Numbered from the stretch's first letter, positions 31,946 to 43,810 are shown. The stretch: 64,000 nucleotides of DNA from Isochrysis galbana (GCA_018136815.1 CM030940.1:1618213-1682212); one strand, 5' to 3'. The notes: generated by a model not told the origin, from the sequence alone. Numbers and translations are program-made.

Positions 31946-33878
31946 ATTCAGTGTGTGCTTTATAGTCAGTCGTGTATACTACTGACTGTCGTGCACATGT
32001 TTGCTACGGGCCGCCTTGCGTCTTTCGTTGGTTTTGTGTGAAAAAATTCTAGCCCGGTCACTCTCTGTGGAGGTATGTTGTGTTTTTGGCATGAATATGA
32101 ATCTTCCGTTATGAACACGAGTCTTCTTTGCTACAGAGTGTCTTCTATGTTCGGTAGAATCAAGCAAGACATGCAGATTCGGGTTCGCCGATCTTAAGTC
32201 TCGAAATTCGCAGATCTGAGATTTATGATTCATGTTTGCTGTGCCACGGTAATCGTCGATCGTCGACTCGTGCCTTCAAGTAAGCAAATAAAAGTAGTAA
32301 CTCTTGAAGATGCTTGTATACATTCTACTACTACTATCTACTATCTCTCCCTTCCTCCGGGCACCCAGAGACGACGCCCTTGCCCCACTAACCACTAACC
32401 ACTAACCACTTCCCTTTCCGCTTATTCTCATCCCCCCCCTTAGTCCTCAGTCAGTCCTTTGTTTGTTTTGCTTCGGTATTGGGTTCGTCGACCCATGGCC
32501 CATGTCCCATGTAGGTCGCATTCCTTCGAAAGAGGACCATGCGAACGTTTTTATTTATGTTTACACTCCGTGATGATGAGATTGGGAGGACCTTATTATT
32601 ATAAAACTCCACGCGCGGAGTCTGGCTTCCACGCTCGCACGGTGTGCACCTTTTTCTTCATGGATGGATAAATAAGCACAAGGAAAGATGTATCCGCGCT
32701 TCTACGCCTTTCGAGGGACCAACCCTGTTGTTAAAGAATTCACGAAACGGAAGAGAACAACACATTGGCTGAAGTACTACAAGAGATGGAGGATTACTAA
32801 TTACTATGGAATGCCACGGCGCCACGGCTAGGTACTGCGTTCTACGATCTACGATCGACGATGTAGACATACTAAATGCTGAATGCCATGACAGATGATG
32901 GTTGGGATGTTACACAGAGCGTCTCCATACCATGCGACACGCTCTATCTATATGTGGTTGGTGAGCTTTTTTGGGGTGTGTGTGTGTGAGCTGTGGCTAT
33001 GAGTGTGTTGAGGTGGGATTGTAGCAAGATGTTCCGTACATGGGGGATGCGGGGTGTGGCGTCGCGAAGGGTGACGTGGGGCAACATGGGGAGCGACGTC
33101 GCGGGCCGGTGGACTGGCCCCTGACGAATTGGGATGGCCCTTAGGGCCTGAGGTCAATGAGGAAGGTGGCAAGCCGGCGGCAGGCGCGGCTGAGGAGACG
33201 GCTTCGGAGACGATGACGGGCTGAAGCCCGTCAGCAGAGGAAGGCGGGCAGGCGGGCTTGAGCGAGGGCGAGGACGGCGGCGAGAACGACATGGAACGAG
33301 CGGCGAGAGGCGAGGGCGAGTGAGAGGAGGGCTGTGATGGCAGGGGCTGGCGAGGCGAGGCGAGTTTGTTGGGTACGAGTGTTACGAGAGCGAGAGCGAC
33401 GAGAGCGAGAACGACGGCGGATGACGACTGGCGACAGGACGACGGACAACGACACCCAGGAAAACACCCCGACTCTCGCCCCACGACTTTCTCACATAAC
33501 TCGACTGAAATCAAACCCAAACACTCCGATCAGACAACAACGGACGACGATCAAAGGGCGATCTGTCGGCGATCTTGTCTGGAACGGGAATCGCACCATA
33601 ACGGAATCGAGGGGCAATCTTGCTACGCAGGATTCCAAGAGACCTACCAAATAAGACGAAAGGAGTGCGATGTGCCTAAGGGGGAGATGCGAAGAGGTCG
33701 CAAATTAAACCTGATTGCCCCCAGAAGCAGATAAAGAACCGCAGGGGAGATAGCAAATTAAACCTATTTGCGAGGCGCCTGGGAGGAAGAAAGGTGGGGA
33801 AACTTCCCTTCTCTTTCGAGAGAAAGAGAGAGGGCGCTCCACAACCCACGATCCCATGCATCCAAGCGAAGCTTTTGA
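31946..33878. other. Gene-free interval
   Basis: No supported gene. Around 33230-33450 a GAGCGAGAACGACG-type purine-rich tract resembles 4470-4545. The remainder has no recognised homology. Confidence 0.35.
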
Positions 33879-33957
33879 CCGAGAACGAGAACGAGAGAAT
33901 TATAACGATAAATACCGAACGACGAAGAGAAGAGCGAAGCCTAACGAGTGTCGATTC
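33879..33957 (+). repeat. 75-bp dispersed repeat, copy 1
   Basis: GAGAACGAGAACGAGAGAAT and the following about 55 bp match the minus strand of about 46648-46725 with two small indels. Both copies encode NENERIITxNTERR if translated, but no real gene is evident. At 46.65 kb the match stops exactly where a hairpin-headed element begins. Confidence 0.75.
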
Positions 33958-34167
33958 GCGAATGCGACACCCCCCTGCTAGGATCGAGCGTCCCGCGAGG
34001 AAAGAAGAGAACCTAACGGACATCGGAGAGCTCCAAGCAAGCCACGAGAAAGGCAGAAGAGCAATCCTGAACGAGACCGAATGAGCCAAGAGCGAAGAGC
34101 GAATAAATCCGAAGAGCGAATGAAACAATAAATCGAGAAGTTACGAATTACGAACAACGAACAATCG

Positions 34168-34445
34168 AGGACCGATGAGAACGCGGAACGACAAGAATCG
34201 AGAATCGAGAGCGAGAAACGAAGAACGCGGAACGACGAGAATCGAGAATCGAAGAACGAGAAACGAAGAACGCGGAACGACGAGAATCGAGAATCGACGA
34301 TGAATCGAAGAACGAGAAACGAAGAACGCGGAACGACGAGAATCGAGAATCGAGAATCGAAGAACGAACGACGAAGAACGCGGAACGACGAGAATCGAGA
34401 ATCGAGAATCGAAGAACGAACGACGAACGGCGAACGACGAACTAT
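34168..34445 (+). repeat. Minisatellite, about five 44-56 bp units
   Basis: Units start AACGCGGAACGACGAGAATC and vary at the end in the number of GAATCGA and GAACGAC sub-repeats (unit starts about 34169, 34225, 34271, 34325, 34377). Frames rich in Arg/Glu/Ser here are artefacts. Confidence 0.85.
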
Positions 34446-35018
34446 AAGAATAGTGCGCGACGATCGAAGAGACAGGAAGTACCACACCCGTCCGGACGAT
34501 AAAGTGTAGAATCGGCGGCCGGCGCGGCAGACCGCAGGACTCAACGCTGCAACCCATCCCCTTCTCTCTTTTACGAGAGTTTTACCTGGATGTTTGGGCG
34601 GTGTGGCGGCACCCAAGTTACAACGCGGCGTCTCCTGTTCTTCGATATATGAGTAGTCGAACAGCCAACGGCGAAAGGCGGCGAGATATCACGACGGGCT
34701 CGGCACGTCACGCGCGAGCTAAACGACGAGGTACGGGGGTCTCCTGACAGAGCGCAGCGAAAGGGGAGGGAGATCCATCCTCCGTGGTCGAAAGGGGGGC
34801 GAGCCATACCTCTCTTCCCGCGGGGGGAACTATTCGGCGGCCGCGGGGGACGTCGAGGTAGGAGAGGTTGATAGAATCCCTGGTCGTAGAGGACAACCTG
34901 GACGACCGTTCGTCGGCTTGCAGACTGGATGCCGTTGTGGTACGAGAACGAGAGGCGGCGACGGCTGGCGGCTGACCATCCGATGCCGTGGTAGAGCGAG
35001 AGTTAGGGACGACGGCGG
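34446..35018. other. No supported gene; possible body of the adjacent retroelement
   Basis: A minus-strand Ser/Thr/Arg-rich frame (35094-34708) follows the ORF1-like frame and may be a continuation after frameshift. No family signature. Confidence 0.3.
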
Positions 35019-35967
35019 CTAGCAGCTGCCCACCCCCCTGCTTAGGAGCGGACGTCTCCGACGTCTCGTCGTCTGCCGCCACCAAGCGCGACACACCATC
35101 CGCGTCTTTGTGATTAGCACCAGGTTTGTGTTCGCCTCTTCGTCCTTGATCTTGTATCCCTTCTCGTATGGTGTAAAGGAGATGGTGATTTTTTGGGATG
35201 CTTCGAACTCAGCTTCGGCTTCAGCTTCAGGTTCAAGGTCTTCGTCGAGTAGAGCCACCTGGGTAGCCGAGGTGGAGAGGGTGGTTAGTCCTATGAGCAG
35301 CCGTGTCTCGTCGGGGCCCTGCGGGCTTGATGCGGTCCTCTCATTGGCACCTCCTCCCAATGTTGTTTGGGTGTGGTGTCTGTCTGTTGGTCTTTGTTGA
35401 GCCGCTTGGCTCTCTGTCCTGTTTGGCCCACGTGCGCATGTGGCGCGGTTGTTGTCTCGTCGGCTCGTGTTGATGGCGGGGGTCTCTCCCTCGTCGTCTC
35501 CTTCGGTGTGTTTGCCTCCCCTTCCAGGGGTCCAGTCTTGTTCTCTCCCTGTTGTTGTTTCGCAATGTTGTGACAATTCCCCATGGGGGCTTTGTCCATG
35601 ATGGTGCCGGGCCGGCCCCTCGTGCCGGAGCACGAGGGCGGTTTCGCGGCTGTGTAGGGGCCGGGCCCGGAGGCCTCCCCTGATGGAGCGTCCCTCTGCT
35701 GTGGAGTGGTTGGTGGGGCTGTGGAAAGTGGAGTGGGTGTGCTGCATGCAGGCTTTTGCCAGCATGCAGGCTTGGGTCGCTCTGTTCTCTGTGATGTTCG
35801 GGCGCGGCCCGCTGGCTCTTGCGCCCACCTGGTCGGGCGGGTCGTCTTGACGCGGTCGCTTCGGCGACAGGGGGGTGTCCATGAATCCTTCGTCCATCGC
35901 GGCGAGGGCGGCGGCAGCGAGAGCGGGCGGCGGCGCGCGCTCCATGACTCTATCGTTTTAACGATAG
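35019..35967 (-). mobile_element. Hairpin-headed retroelement 5' part with 308-codon ORF1-like frame
   Basis: Minus strand: hairpin 35967-35950 (8-bp stem CTATCGTT/AACGATAG), then ATG at 35945. The 308-codon frame starts Met-Glu-Arg-Ala-Pro and has a basic motif SPKRPRQDDPPDQV at about residues 27-40 that recurs in the 46.6- and 47.1-kb frames (TKRPRPPTEAEQV, PKRARATPKADQV). It ends with acidic LDEDLEPEAEAEAEF and ITISFTPYEKGYKIK. The KRPR motif is a plausible nuclear localisation signal. The low DNA similarity after the first 15 bp but conserved protein motif argues for real coding constraint. 3' end not found. Confidence 0.65.
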
Positions 35968-37051
35968 TTGGTAGTTGGGCCCGCGACCTAAAATTAGGAC
36001 GAGGCGGGCATGTTGTTCCCCCCCCCTACCCGCAACACTATACTTATTCTTAGAACGTGTCTTTCCCCTCGGCACCCCCCGCTCTCCTCTCTCCCTCTCC
36101 TCTCCGCCCCGCGCGTGCGGTTCCAGCCGGGATCCCTTCTTCCCCTTCCTTTCATGCGACCCCAGCGGTTCTCTTGTTCCCTTGGCCAGCGAGGTTCGGA
36201 GTTTCCAGCGCTCGCCGCTCCCTCCGCCCCTCCAACGCCTCGCCCGCTCCCTTCCCGTTCCATTAGCCGTTAGTTTTCCCCCTCGTTCCTAGAGTTCCCA
36301 CCCCCTTCCCCTTCCGTTGTTTTTTCCCCTCCCGTGTCTTTTTTTTCTTGGCGCTCTCGCTCGGAAGCACCCCCTCGTGTCTGTCTCCCGTGTGTCCTTC
36401 CTTGTTACGTCCGTTGTCAGCGCCCGCAGAGGCCTCGCTCACGCCATGTAACAGGTAACAGGTCCTTTCAGAATACCTCCTAGGTCCTAGACCTAGAGGA
36501 CCTCCACACCACCATCACCTCATCACCTTCTCCCTTCTCCTCCCTCCACACGTCACACTTCTCCAGCCCCAGCACGGGCACAGGAAAGCCACACCTCCAA
36601 GTGCTCTCCCACTCCATCCCCACCCGGCCACTCACAAGGCCAAGACTTGATTGAGGGATGAGTGAGAATGAGCAAGCTTCCTTCACGTGGACGTGGGATC
36701 ACCAATAAGCGCACGAAATGGATTAGGAACAAGGCGTGCTGAATCGCCTTACCTCCGTTATGCGCCCGAGCTAGAGGATGGCAGCAGCACATCATTTCGT
36801 ACGGACGAAACATTAGATCACCGTGTAACATCACGCGCACGAACATGCGGGTGCGCACACGAGCACACTAACAACAAAACAAAAAACTGCTGTGCAACAC
36901 AGCCTAGGCGCGCAGGACCGCAATACAAGGCTACACCTTCTGCAGAATATCGAAGTAGACGGCCAAGAGACAGGCGCAAGGTCATTTTGCAGTACGAGGA
37001 GTCTGGGCGCGCAGTGCATCTCCACTAGCTCACGCCCTTCTCCCCTTGAGC
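35968..37051. other. Gene-free; pyrimidine-rich stretch
   Basis: 36060-36370 is strongly C+T-rich. No gene or repeat recognised to the end of RLP24. Confidence 0.35.
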
Positions 37052-37528
37052 TCATGCCTTCTCCTTGATTTGCTGCGCCGCCTTCTGGGTAACCTTCTGC
37101 ATCTCCTGCTGAGCAAGTGGAGACACGAGAAGATCCAGGCCCTGCTGCACCTCTGCCAAATTGCGCTCCTTGGCGATGTCCGCATTCTTCTCCATTCGCT
37201 TGTCCCAAAATCGCTTCTCGCGTGCAGATTTGATGGTCTGCACACGCTCCATTGCCCGTACTGTCTTCTTCATTAGGTCCCGGTCGTACTTGACCGGACG
37301 ATTGCGCTGGCGTTCGAAGTCAAACGATGTGTCCATCGCCATCTCCTTGCCTGCCGCCTTCCGGAACGCTTTAGTCCACCGCAGCTTGCGCGGGTTGAGC
37401 TTGTTCTTGAATGTCTTGTGACACTTGCCGCGGCAGAAGCGGAATGTCTTTGCGTCATTGCGCACAAATGTGATACCATGGCCAGGGTAGCAGGGGCCGG
37501 AGCAGACGTAGCACGTCTCGATCCTCAT
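37052..37528 (-). CDS. RLP24: Ribosome biogenesis protein RLP24 (eL24-like)
   Basis: A 158-residue single-exon protein matching RLP24/RSL24D1, which occupies the eL24 site on pre-60S particles in the nucleolus and is exchanged for eL24 in the cytoplasm after Drg1/Afg2 action. The N-terminus MRIETCYVCSGPCYPGHGIT and RFCRGKC supply the treble-clef zinc ligands Cys6, Cys9, Cys32 and Cys36. NPRKLRWTKAFRKAAGKEM is the conserved eL24 signature; the C-terminal extension (MEKNADIAKERNLAEVQQGL) is RLP24-specific. Length and start match the family exactly. It is divergent from RPB6 with about 400 bp between starts, so the two housekeeping genes probably share a bidirectional promoter. Confidence 0.96.
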   Translation of the reverse strand: MRIETCYVCSGPCYPGHGITFVRNDAKTFRFCRGKCHKTFKNKLNPRKLRWTKAFRKAAGKEMAMDTSFDFERQRNRPVKYDRDLMKKTVRAMERVQTIKSAREKRFWDKRMEKNADIAKERNLAEVQQGLDLLVSPLAQQEMQKVTQKAAQQIKEKA

Positions 37529-37931
37529 GCCGCGCAGGCGTCCTCACGCGTGCGTCTCCCTGCGAGTGCGTGGGCGAGTGGGGACGAGAGCGGATGGCAG
37601 CCTGCGCGGCTGCCCCCCCGCGCCTGCTCTCCTCTCTCCCTCCAGCCTCACTTGTTCTTCTGTTTTCCTCGCTCTCTCTTCTCTTCTTTTCTCTTTTCTC
37701 TCGTCTCCCCATATTTCTCTCCGCTCCTTCACTCGGCCCTCTGCAGCGCCTCGTCTCAGTGTCTTCGTCGTCGCCGCGTTCTTAGGGAGTAAGTCAGTGC
37801 TCTAGTGCACGAGACCATTCTACAAAAGAAGACCCGCCGCAGTAGGACCAGTGGAGTTTGCCCCCTGCCCCTCTTCTACAAAAGAACTCCTGCGCTTTCC
37901 CCTCTCTCCTTCCCCTCAGCGTCCGCGCGCC

Positions 37932-38680
37932 ATGGCCGACGAGGAGGCTGGCCACGAGGAGCCCGACGACAACGCGTGAGCGCGCGAGCGAGCGCGCCAG
38001 TGCGACCCTGCACTCACTGTGCCGGCGATTTGACCCTCTCCCCCGCCCCCCCCCCCCCCATCCACACGTATTGTCGCCGCAGTGACTTCGACCCCGATGG
38101 TGACGAGATCATGGACGAGGAAGAGCTGGGTGAGGAAGGGGAGGAAGGGGCCGACGGGCTGGCTAATGGGGAGCGTGACGATGGCATCGTCGAAATCGGA
38201 GAGCCGGATGGGGAGATTGGAGATGCCGTCAAGCCTGCCGACCGGATCACCACGCCCTATATGACCCGGTTTGAGCGTGCACGTGTGCTAGGAACCAGAG
38301 CGCTGCAGATCAGGTGCGTGGAAAGGGGAGAAAGTGTTGAAGGGAACAGGGGGGTTAGGCGCGCGGGGTAGCGGGGTGGCGGGGGCCTTGTGTCCCATTG
38401 ACGCGTATCATCTTAGCACACGTCCTCGCTCCCACTTACGCACAGCATGAACGCCCCGGTAATGGTGGAACTAGAAGGTGAAACGGACCCGCTGAAGATT
38501 GCGATGAAAGAATTGAACCAGCGGAAGATCCCCATCACCGTGCGTCGTTTCCTGCCTGACGGCTCCTACGAAGACTGGAATGTTGATGAACTCATCATAC
38601 CTGAGGAGATGCAGCTGCTGTCGCGTGATTACGAGATTGACGCGACGGCTCGATCGGCACCCACCTTCCGCTCAGGATGA
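37932..38680 (+). CDS. RPB6: RNA polymerases I/II/III common subunit RPB6 (ABC23), 3 exons
   Basis: Shared small subunit (omega homologue) of the three nuclear RNA polymerases, important for clamp stability. Exons 37932-37975, 38083-38313 and 38446-38680, both introns phase 2 (donors GTGAG, GTGCG; acceptors CCGCAG, GCACAG); 169 residues. The acidic N-terminus ([19 protein letters not shown]) is typical of eukaryotic RPB6. The core [60 protein letters not shown] and [14 protein letters not shown] is nearly invariant across eukaryotes. A roughly 25-residue C-terminal tail after DELI is longer than usual. Intron 2 ends inside the QIS-MNAP junction. Confidence 0.97.
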
Positions 38681-39839
38681 GCGGTTCTCTGATTGGAGCA
38701 ATGATTATTAAGTGTGCGTTGTCGAGTTGGGCCTTCTAAGAGTTTTATGCCCGACAACCAAAAGTTTTGCGCAAAAATTCCGCATTCGTTAGGGGCTGAG
38801 CACCAAAATATTTGTGTGAGTTTCTGGATTTCGCTGGACTTTGCCTCCGCAAAGCCAGAAGCATGGCCTCCGCCTCTGCTCATTTTCATTTTGGGGAGCT
38901 CAAATCGCAGTCTGTCTTATGTCGCGGTTAGGGGGAGAGCTGCCCTTAGGTTTCCCCAAGGGAGCCTCTCCCCCTTGGTTTCCCCCCTTGTGAGTTTTGG
39001 TTTCGCTTCGTCCGCGTCCCCTCCCGTCCGATCGGGATCCCCCGATCCCTGACCCCCCCCCCCTCTCTCTCTTCCCAAGTGTGTTAGTGTTAGGTCGGGG
39101 TTGATCATTCTCGATCCCCCTCCTTGTTTTCTCATGTGTGCGCGCCCTTTGTTTCCTTGTTTGCGCCCCCCCCCCCCCCGTGTCCCGTGTGTTTCTTGCT
39201 CTTTAGGGGTAGGTCAAAATATCCACAATCCACATTTTTTCGCCCAAATACCAAATATCCATGGGGGATATCTCCGATAAATCTCAAAGTTCGGCCCAAA
39301 TATCTCAAGAAATATCCATAGATATCTCTCGCTTTCGCGTCTATTGCACCGCATCCCCGCGCGCATCGCCACACATGCGCATGCCACCATGTCCACTAAA
39401 CCACTAAAACTAAAATTAGGCCTTGGTTGTATGTAGGTTGTTGGTTGCTCCTTCTCACACTATCCTACTATCCTTAATCCTTAATATTCCTAATCCAACA
39501 CCAATACAGTACATGTGGTGTGATGATACATAGGTAACACAAACATTATTCGATTACAGACACTAACGGAAGACACGATCACTTCGACACACCGCGAGTC
39601 TCGCTGGTTGCTATTTAATCGCAACAAAGGTGTCGTTCCGTCAATTATGGGACATCAATCAATCGAATGGAGCCATCAAATGTCCATAGTTGTTCATACA
39701 ACAATATTCACATATGAGGACCCTATTATCGATGTTTAAAATTTGCGGCGCGCGCTTTCAGGGGTTGGGCTAATTTTGGAATTCAGTCCCTTGCCCATGG
39801 CTCGCAGGGTGCAACAATCACAGCCGTGTAACATGTGCC
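38681..39839. other. Gene-free interval
   Basis: 3' flank of RPB6, C-runs at about 39050-39062 and 39168-39179, and an A+T-richer stretch 39220-39730. No gene or element recognised. Confidence 0.35.
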
Positions 39840-40450
39840 CAAGTGCCCAAAGGCCCCCGCGGGGGGAACCGATGCACATCGCGCCGTGCGCATGCACGGC
39901 GTGCCATGGGTGATTGCAACTCATCACACCTGTCCCGTGAGAGATCTCTCTTATAATGCATGTTTACGTAATTGTGTGTCTCGGGTACCACGGGGGAACC
40001 GCAGAGAAGCAAGTTGGTATGCGCACGCACGGCGTCCCCGCGGGGGAACCGATGCACATCGCGCCGTGCGCATGCACGGCGTGCACATGGGTGATGGGTG
40101 ATTGCAACTCATCACACATGTCCCGTGAGAGATCTCTCTTATAGTGCATGTTTACGTAGTTGTAGGGAACCGCAGAGAAACCAGTTGGTATGCGGTATGC
40201 GCACGCACGGCGTCCCCGCGGGGGAACCGATGCACATCGCGCCGTGCGCATGCACGGCGTGCACATGGGTGATGGGTGATTGCAACTCATCACACATGTC
40301 CCGTGAGAGATCTCTCTTATATTGCATGTTTACGTAATTGTAGGGATACCGCAGAGAAACAAGTCGACATGCGCACGCACGGCGTCCCCGCGGGGGACCC
40401 GATGCACATCGGCACGCACGGCGTGCACCTGGTGTAATTGTGAGGGGCGC
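39840..40450 (+). repeat. About 178-bp satellite, 3.5 units
   Basis: The marker GATGCACATC recurs at 39871, 40051, 40229 and 40401 (spacing 180, 178, 172). Each unit has CCCCGCGGGGGAACC, the perfect-dyad-like CGCCGTGCGCATGCACGGCG, and GAGAGATCTCTC palindromes. Units are over 90 % alike by eye, with small indels. Flanks diverge on both sides. Confidence 0.88.
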
Positions 40451-40702
40451 CGTGCGTGCGCATAACAACTTTTTCTCCTACTATGAAGGTGCACGCCGTG
40501 CGTTCACTCTTTCCGCGGGGGAACTCTGGGCGCGGAGTGCGGGCGGGAACCCTGGGGGCACCCCCCCTGGCCCGTTCCAGGGATCGCCCGCCGGAACCAA
40601 CCCCCTTTAGGTCTAGCCCACTGAAACTCGAGGGCGACAGGGCGACGACCTCCTTCCCCTGAATTCCACTGCAGAGGCCATCCACCGGATCGCCGTGGTT
40701 GG

Positions 40703-41174
40703 TTGTTCCTCGGCTACGACATGCACAAGTACTCGGAAGGCACGATGCAGGTCAAGGTCAAGGTGTACAGGTGCTCGACCGCGGAGTTCCCCTACGGCGA
40801 GTCAACCAGGCAGAGGTTTATCACTTTAGTGGCGGGAGGCTCTCGGTCGCCCTTACCGCACCAGGCGCCGTATGTGTTTTACGCACTCGTATCAGAATCC
40901 GAGAGCGATGACGATGACGAGCACCAAGGGAAGGACGAGTTGGACCAATACTTGGAGATAGTTGAGCGTGTAAAGATGAATGACAACGTTCTCGATTGGT
41001 GGCGTGCAAAGGCACGCGTGTGGCCCAACCTAGCCAAAATGGCCAAGTAATTCCTGGCTGCGCCGGCGTCGACCGCTGGGGTGGAGCGTGTGTTCTAAGC
41101 CGCATATGCACGGTGATCTGCAAAAATCTGCGAAGGATACTACTCTAGAGGCGTCTTTGTTTGCTAGTCAGAAC
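40703..41174 (+). pseudogene. hAT transposase C-terminal (dimerisation) remnant
   Basis: The frame ends ELDQYLEIVERVKMNDNVLDW then WRAKARVWPNLAKMAK, stop, FLAAPASTAGVERVF, stop, and in the next frame HGDLQKSAKDTTLEASLFAS. This is the hAT C-terminal dimerisation pattern (L..YL ... D.L.WW......P.LA.MA..FL..PAS.A..ERVFS..G ... L......LF...N). Two in-frame stops (at about 41048 and 41095) and one frameshift make it dead. The upstream part (40703-40900) contains no recognisable catalytic residues. Terminal inverted repeats not found. Confidence 0.85.
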
Positions 41175-42922
41175 ACCGAGTGATGTCGACGCGGCGTGTG
41201 TGGTGTCTTGGTGTGTGGCTCTCGTGCATAGTGTGTAGTTAGTGCTAGTAAGAGGATGAATGCTATCTCTATCTATCTACTCTCTATAGATACTATCTAC
41301 ACTTCAATAACTTGGTGGTGCGCGTGGAGCGCGCCCGCTTCGAACGCTCCTATGCCTCCAGCGCCCAACGCGAGGTCAACTACTGGTGCTCGGAGCCCCT
41401 CCCACAAATGCCCATTAATGGTACAATAACGGGCAATTTCGAGTTTCTCAGAGGGCCCAAACTCAGCACATTAACAGGTTTGGTTTGGGGCTGGGTGTTA
41501 ACAGGTCAGATGTTGCCCATTACTGGGTATTAATGGTATTAACTTGTTAACGGGCTTAACCCAGCCCTAGCCTTGCTACCCGGTGTGTTTGGGGGGGCGG
41601 AATTGTTCCAATCAAATTTCACAATTAGCCGTTCAAAAAAAACACGACAAGACGGTTTCATTTTATATTGCATTAACCCCTCCGAAAAACGTTTCCAACT
41701 AGATTGCAGCCTCGCTCATCCCACATCCCACACAGCACACAGACCGCACACACTGCCCGCATCAGTTGACAAAGGGCTCTGTGGGTCCGCCCCACTCAAC
41801 ACTCACTTTTCTTCCACCGACGGGCCGCTTGGCTTCACACTTCACACTTGCTGCAGAGCCCGTTCCACTTGGCAAACTTGTCTTGCGTGTAGGCCACGTG
41901 CTTCCCGCGGTAGGCGTAGAAGAATTCACACGCCTTGGGGGGGGGGTTCGATACGGCCGTTTGAGCTGCTGTGCGACGGACATGACAGACATTTGTGTGC
42001 CCGTGGTGTCCAAGCGCTCGAGGAGGTGGGAGAATAAGCCGGCCTGGGCATGAAGGGATCTTTTTGTTTGTGATGCGCAATAGACGTGTAGCAGATGAAC
42101 CCCGTCTCAATAATGTGACTGGAACAATAGAAGATAACGTTATGTGCGAAAACACCGTCACACTCCTACGTAAAAACAAAAAGGCCGCCTGGTCCTCTTT
42201 CGACGGAACGCGACTTCGTGAGTCGTGAGCCACCAATACCGGTAGCACACCTAACCTTCTTCTCGTTAGAGGACACGCGCAAGCCAGGCACGTCCGCGCT
42301 CTATGAAGTAGGTGGGTCTTTTGTAACAACAACCGAAATTGAGAGAACCGATCCCCCTTGCCTAGCGCAAATGGCGCATTTGCAAATGGCCCCGAGTTAG
42401 TATGCGCCCAAAGTTACGCCTCGCGCGCTCGCACTCCTACGAGAGGGCTCGAGAGGGCATGCGGCGCCTCCCCCATGTGAAGTAGGTATACGCTTAGTTC
42501 TGGAGTGCGCGAAATTAGTGAGGTCGTAAACAATGGGCTTAAGGTAGCTAGACTAGAGCTAGAAACAAGGTCGAACAGCGAACTGGAAAACCCCAAGGCC
42601 AACAAGGCCTGTTGCCACAACACAAGTGACGATAAAATGGGCAGGTTGACCCTTCACGGCGACTAGCAGATGAAGCCGCCGCTGAGCGCGTACTCGCGTC
42701 CTGTCCGAGCAAATGAACATGTGTACCATGCACTATGTAGTAGGACAATGCACATGTATTCAACATCAATTGAACCTCAAGTAATGGGCACCAGCGATAA
42801 GGAACGCTATGCACCCAAATCACCGTGTGAACGTATGGCCATGGACGACGACAGAATCATAGTACAACAAGCTTTGACATCTATCACGATTCCAGCGGCT
42901 CATATGTGCGGTGGCTCAGGAC
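41175..42922. other. Gene-free or unrecognised; third 30-bp repeat
   Basis: 41380-41570 is rich in GTTAAC/GGTATTAA repeats. At 41940-41835 the minus strand has an exon-like stretch after CCCCCCAAG (ACEFFYAYRGKHVAYTQDKF, then KWNGLCSKC) that could be a coding exon of an unrecognised gene; no partner exons were found. The 30-bp dispersed repeat copy 3 is at 42187-42216. Confidence 0.35.
42187..42216 (+). repeat. Dispersed 30-bp repeat, copy 3
   Basis: Core TCTTTCGACGGAACGCGACT, one base different from 8891-8920. Confidence 0.7.
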
Positions 42923-43810
42923 TCAGAAAGCCCGAACTGCCGAGAACACGATGGCGATTGCAGGCACTTCGTAGCCGGATCCGGACGCCGAGCGGTACTC
43001 TTCCATCGATGTCGCCATGGCAATCCGTATCGCCTCGCGCGCCTCAAGCGACTGCAGTTCGAGGAGAGCGCGAGTGCGGCCAGTGCCCGTGGCAAACAGC
43101 ACAAAGAGGTCATCGGGCTCAGGCAAAGTGAAGCGCAAGGGGAGCTCTACAGCGCTGAACGTCGAGGAGTCAAAGCCCGCCTCACTCAACGCCAAAGCGG
43201 TGTTGTTTGGGTCTCCAAAATAGAAGAAGGGTGGCGTCTCCTTGGAGGTAGGCAGGTTGACATTTGGATCGCCATGCGCCTGGATCGCCTCATTTACAAT
43301 GGTGAAGGCCGATCTGGGGCCGGGTGGCACCCACACGGTGAATGCGAGGCGCGCACCCGGACGTAAGCATCGGTACGCCTCTTGAAAGAATTTGAATGGC
43401 GACTCGAGGTGCAGCACGCCGAATGCGCAGGTCATCGCATCGAAGCTTCCCGAGGCGAAGGGCATGTCCTGCGCGTCGCCGCGCACGACCACAACGCCCG
43501 TGTCATCGGCTGTCCGATCGGCGGCCTGCTGCACCATGTTAGGTGCAAAGTCCATCGCAACGACGGTCTCGCATCGCAGCGCCGCCATCTTCGCCAGGTA
43601 CCCTGGTCCGGTCGCCACGTCGAGCAACCGAGGCTTGCGCACCGGCGGAGAGTGCTCCGGCACGCCCGCCGCCTCGAGCAGCGGCCGGCTGGCGAGCGAG
43701 GTGAGCTTGCCGAACCCCTCGTCGTATGCGGCAGCGCTCCGCTGCCACATCGCGTACTCAAGCCCGCTGAATGTGGCACACCGGCGTGCCAGCCGGCGAA
43801 AAGTCCTCAT
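42923..43810 (-). CDS. Class I SAM-dependent methyltransferase (Methyltransf_11/UbiE-like)
   Basis: Rossmann-fold methyltransferase using S-adenosylmethionine. Motif I LLDVATGPGYLAKMA, acidic end of strand 2 VVAMDFAPNMVQQA, motif II-like VVRGDAQDMPFASGSFDAMT and post-motif CAFGVLHLESPFKFFQEAYR then CLRPGARLAFTVW are in the right order. The N-terminus WQRSAAAYDEGFGKLTS resembles the UbiE/menG and small-molecule family entry helix. C-terminal half (FYFGDPNNTALALSEAGFDS, VELPLRFTLP) fits enzymes acting on small or lipid-like substrates. The frame is open to an ATG at 44242, but residues added upstream are Pro/Ala/Arg-rich and partly simple sequence; 43810 (MRTFRRLARRCATF, 295 residues) or 43750 are more likely starts. 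Substrate unknown. Confidence 0.82.
   Translation of the reverse strand: MRTFRRLARRCATFSGLEYAMWQRSAAAYDEGFGKLTSLASRPLLEAAGVPEHSPPVRKPRLLDVATGPGYLAKMAALRCETVVAMDFAPNMVQQAADRTADDTGVVVVRGDAQDMPFASGSFDAMTCAFGVLHLESPFKFFQEAYRCLRPGARLAFTVWVPPGPRSAFTIVNEAIQAHGDPNVNLPTSKETPPFFYFGDPNNTALALSEAGFDSSTFSAVELPLRFTLPEPDDLFVLFATGTGRTRALLELQSLEAREAIRIAMATSMEEYRSASGSGYEVPAIAIVFSAVRAF

Noticed and set aside
34168-34445. Frames of Arg/Ser/Glu repeats over the minisatellite
   Set aside because: Repeat translation only, in several frames and on both strands.
39840-40450. Possible CRISPR-like array
   Set aside because: Whole units repeat without unique spacers, and the genome is eukaryotic; it is a satellite.
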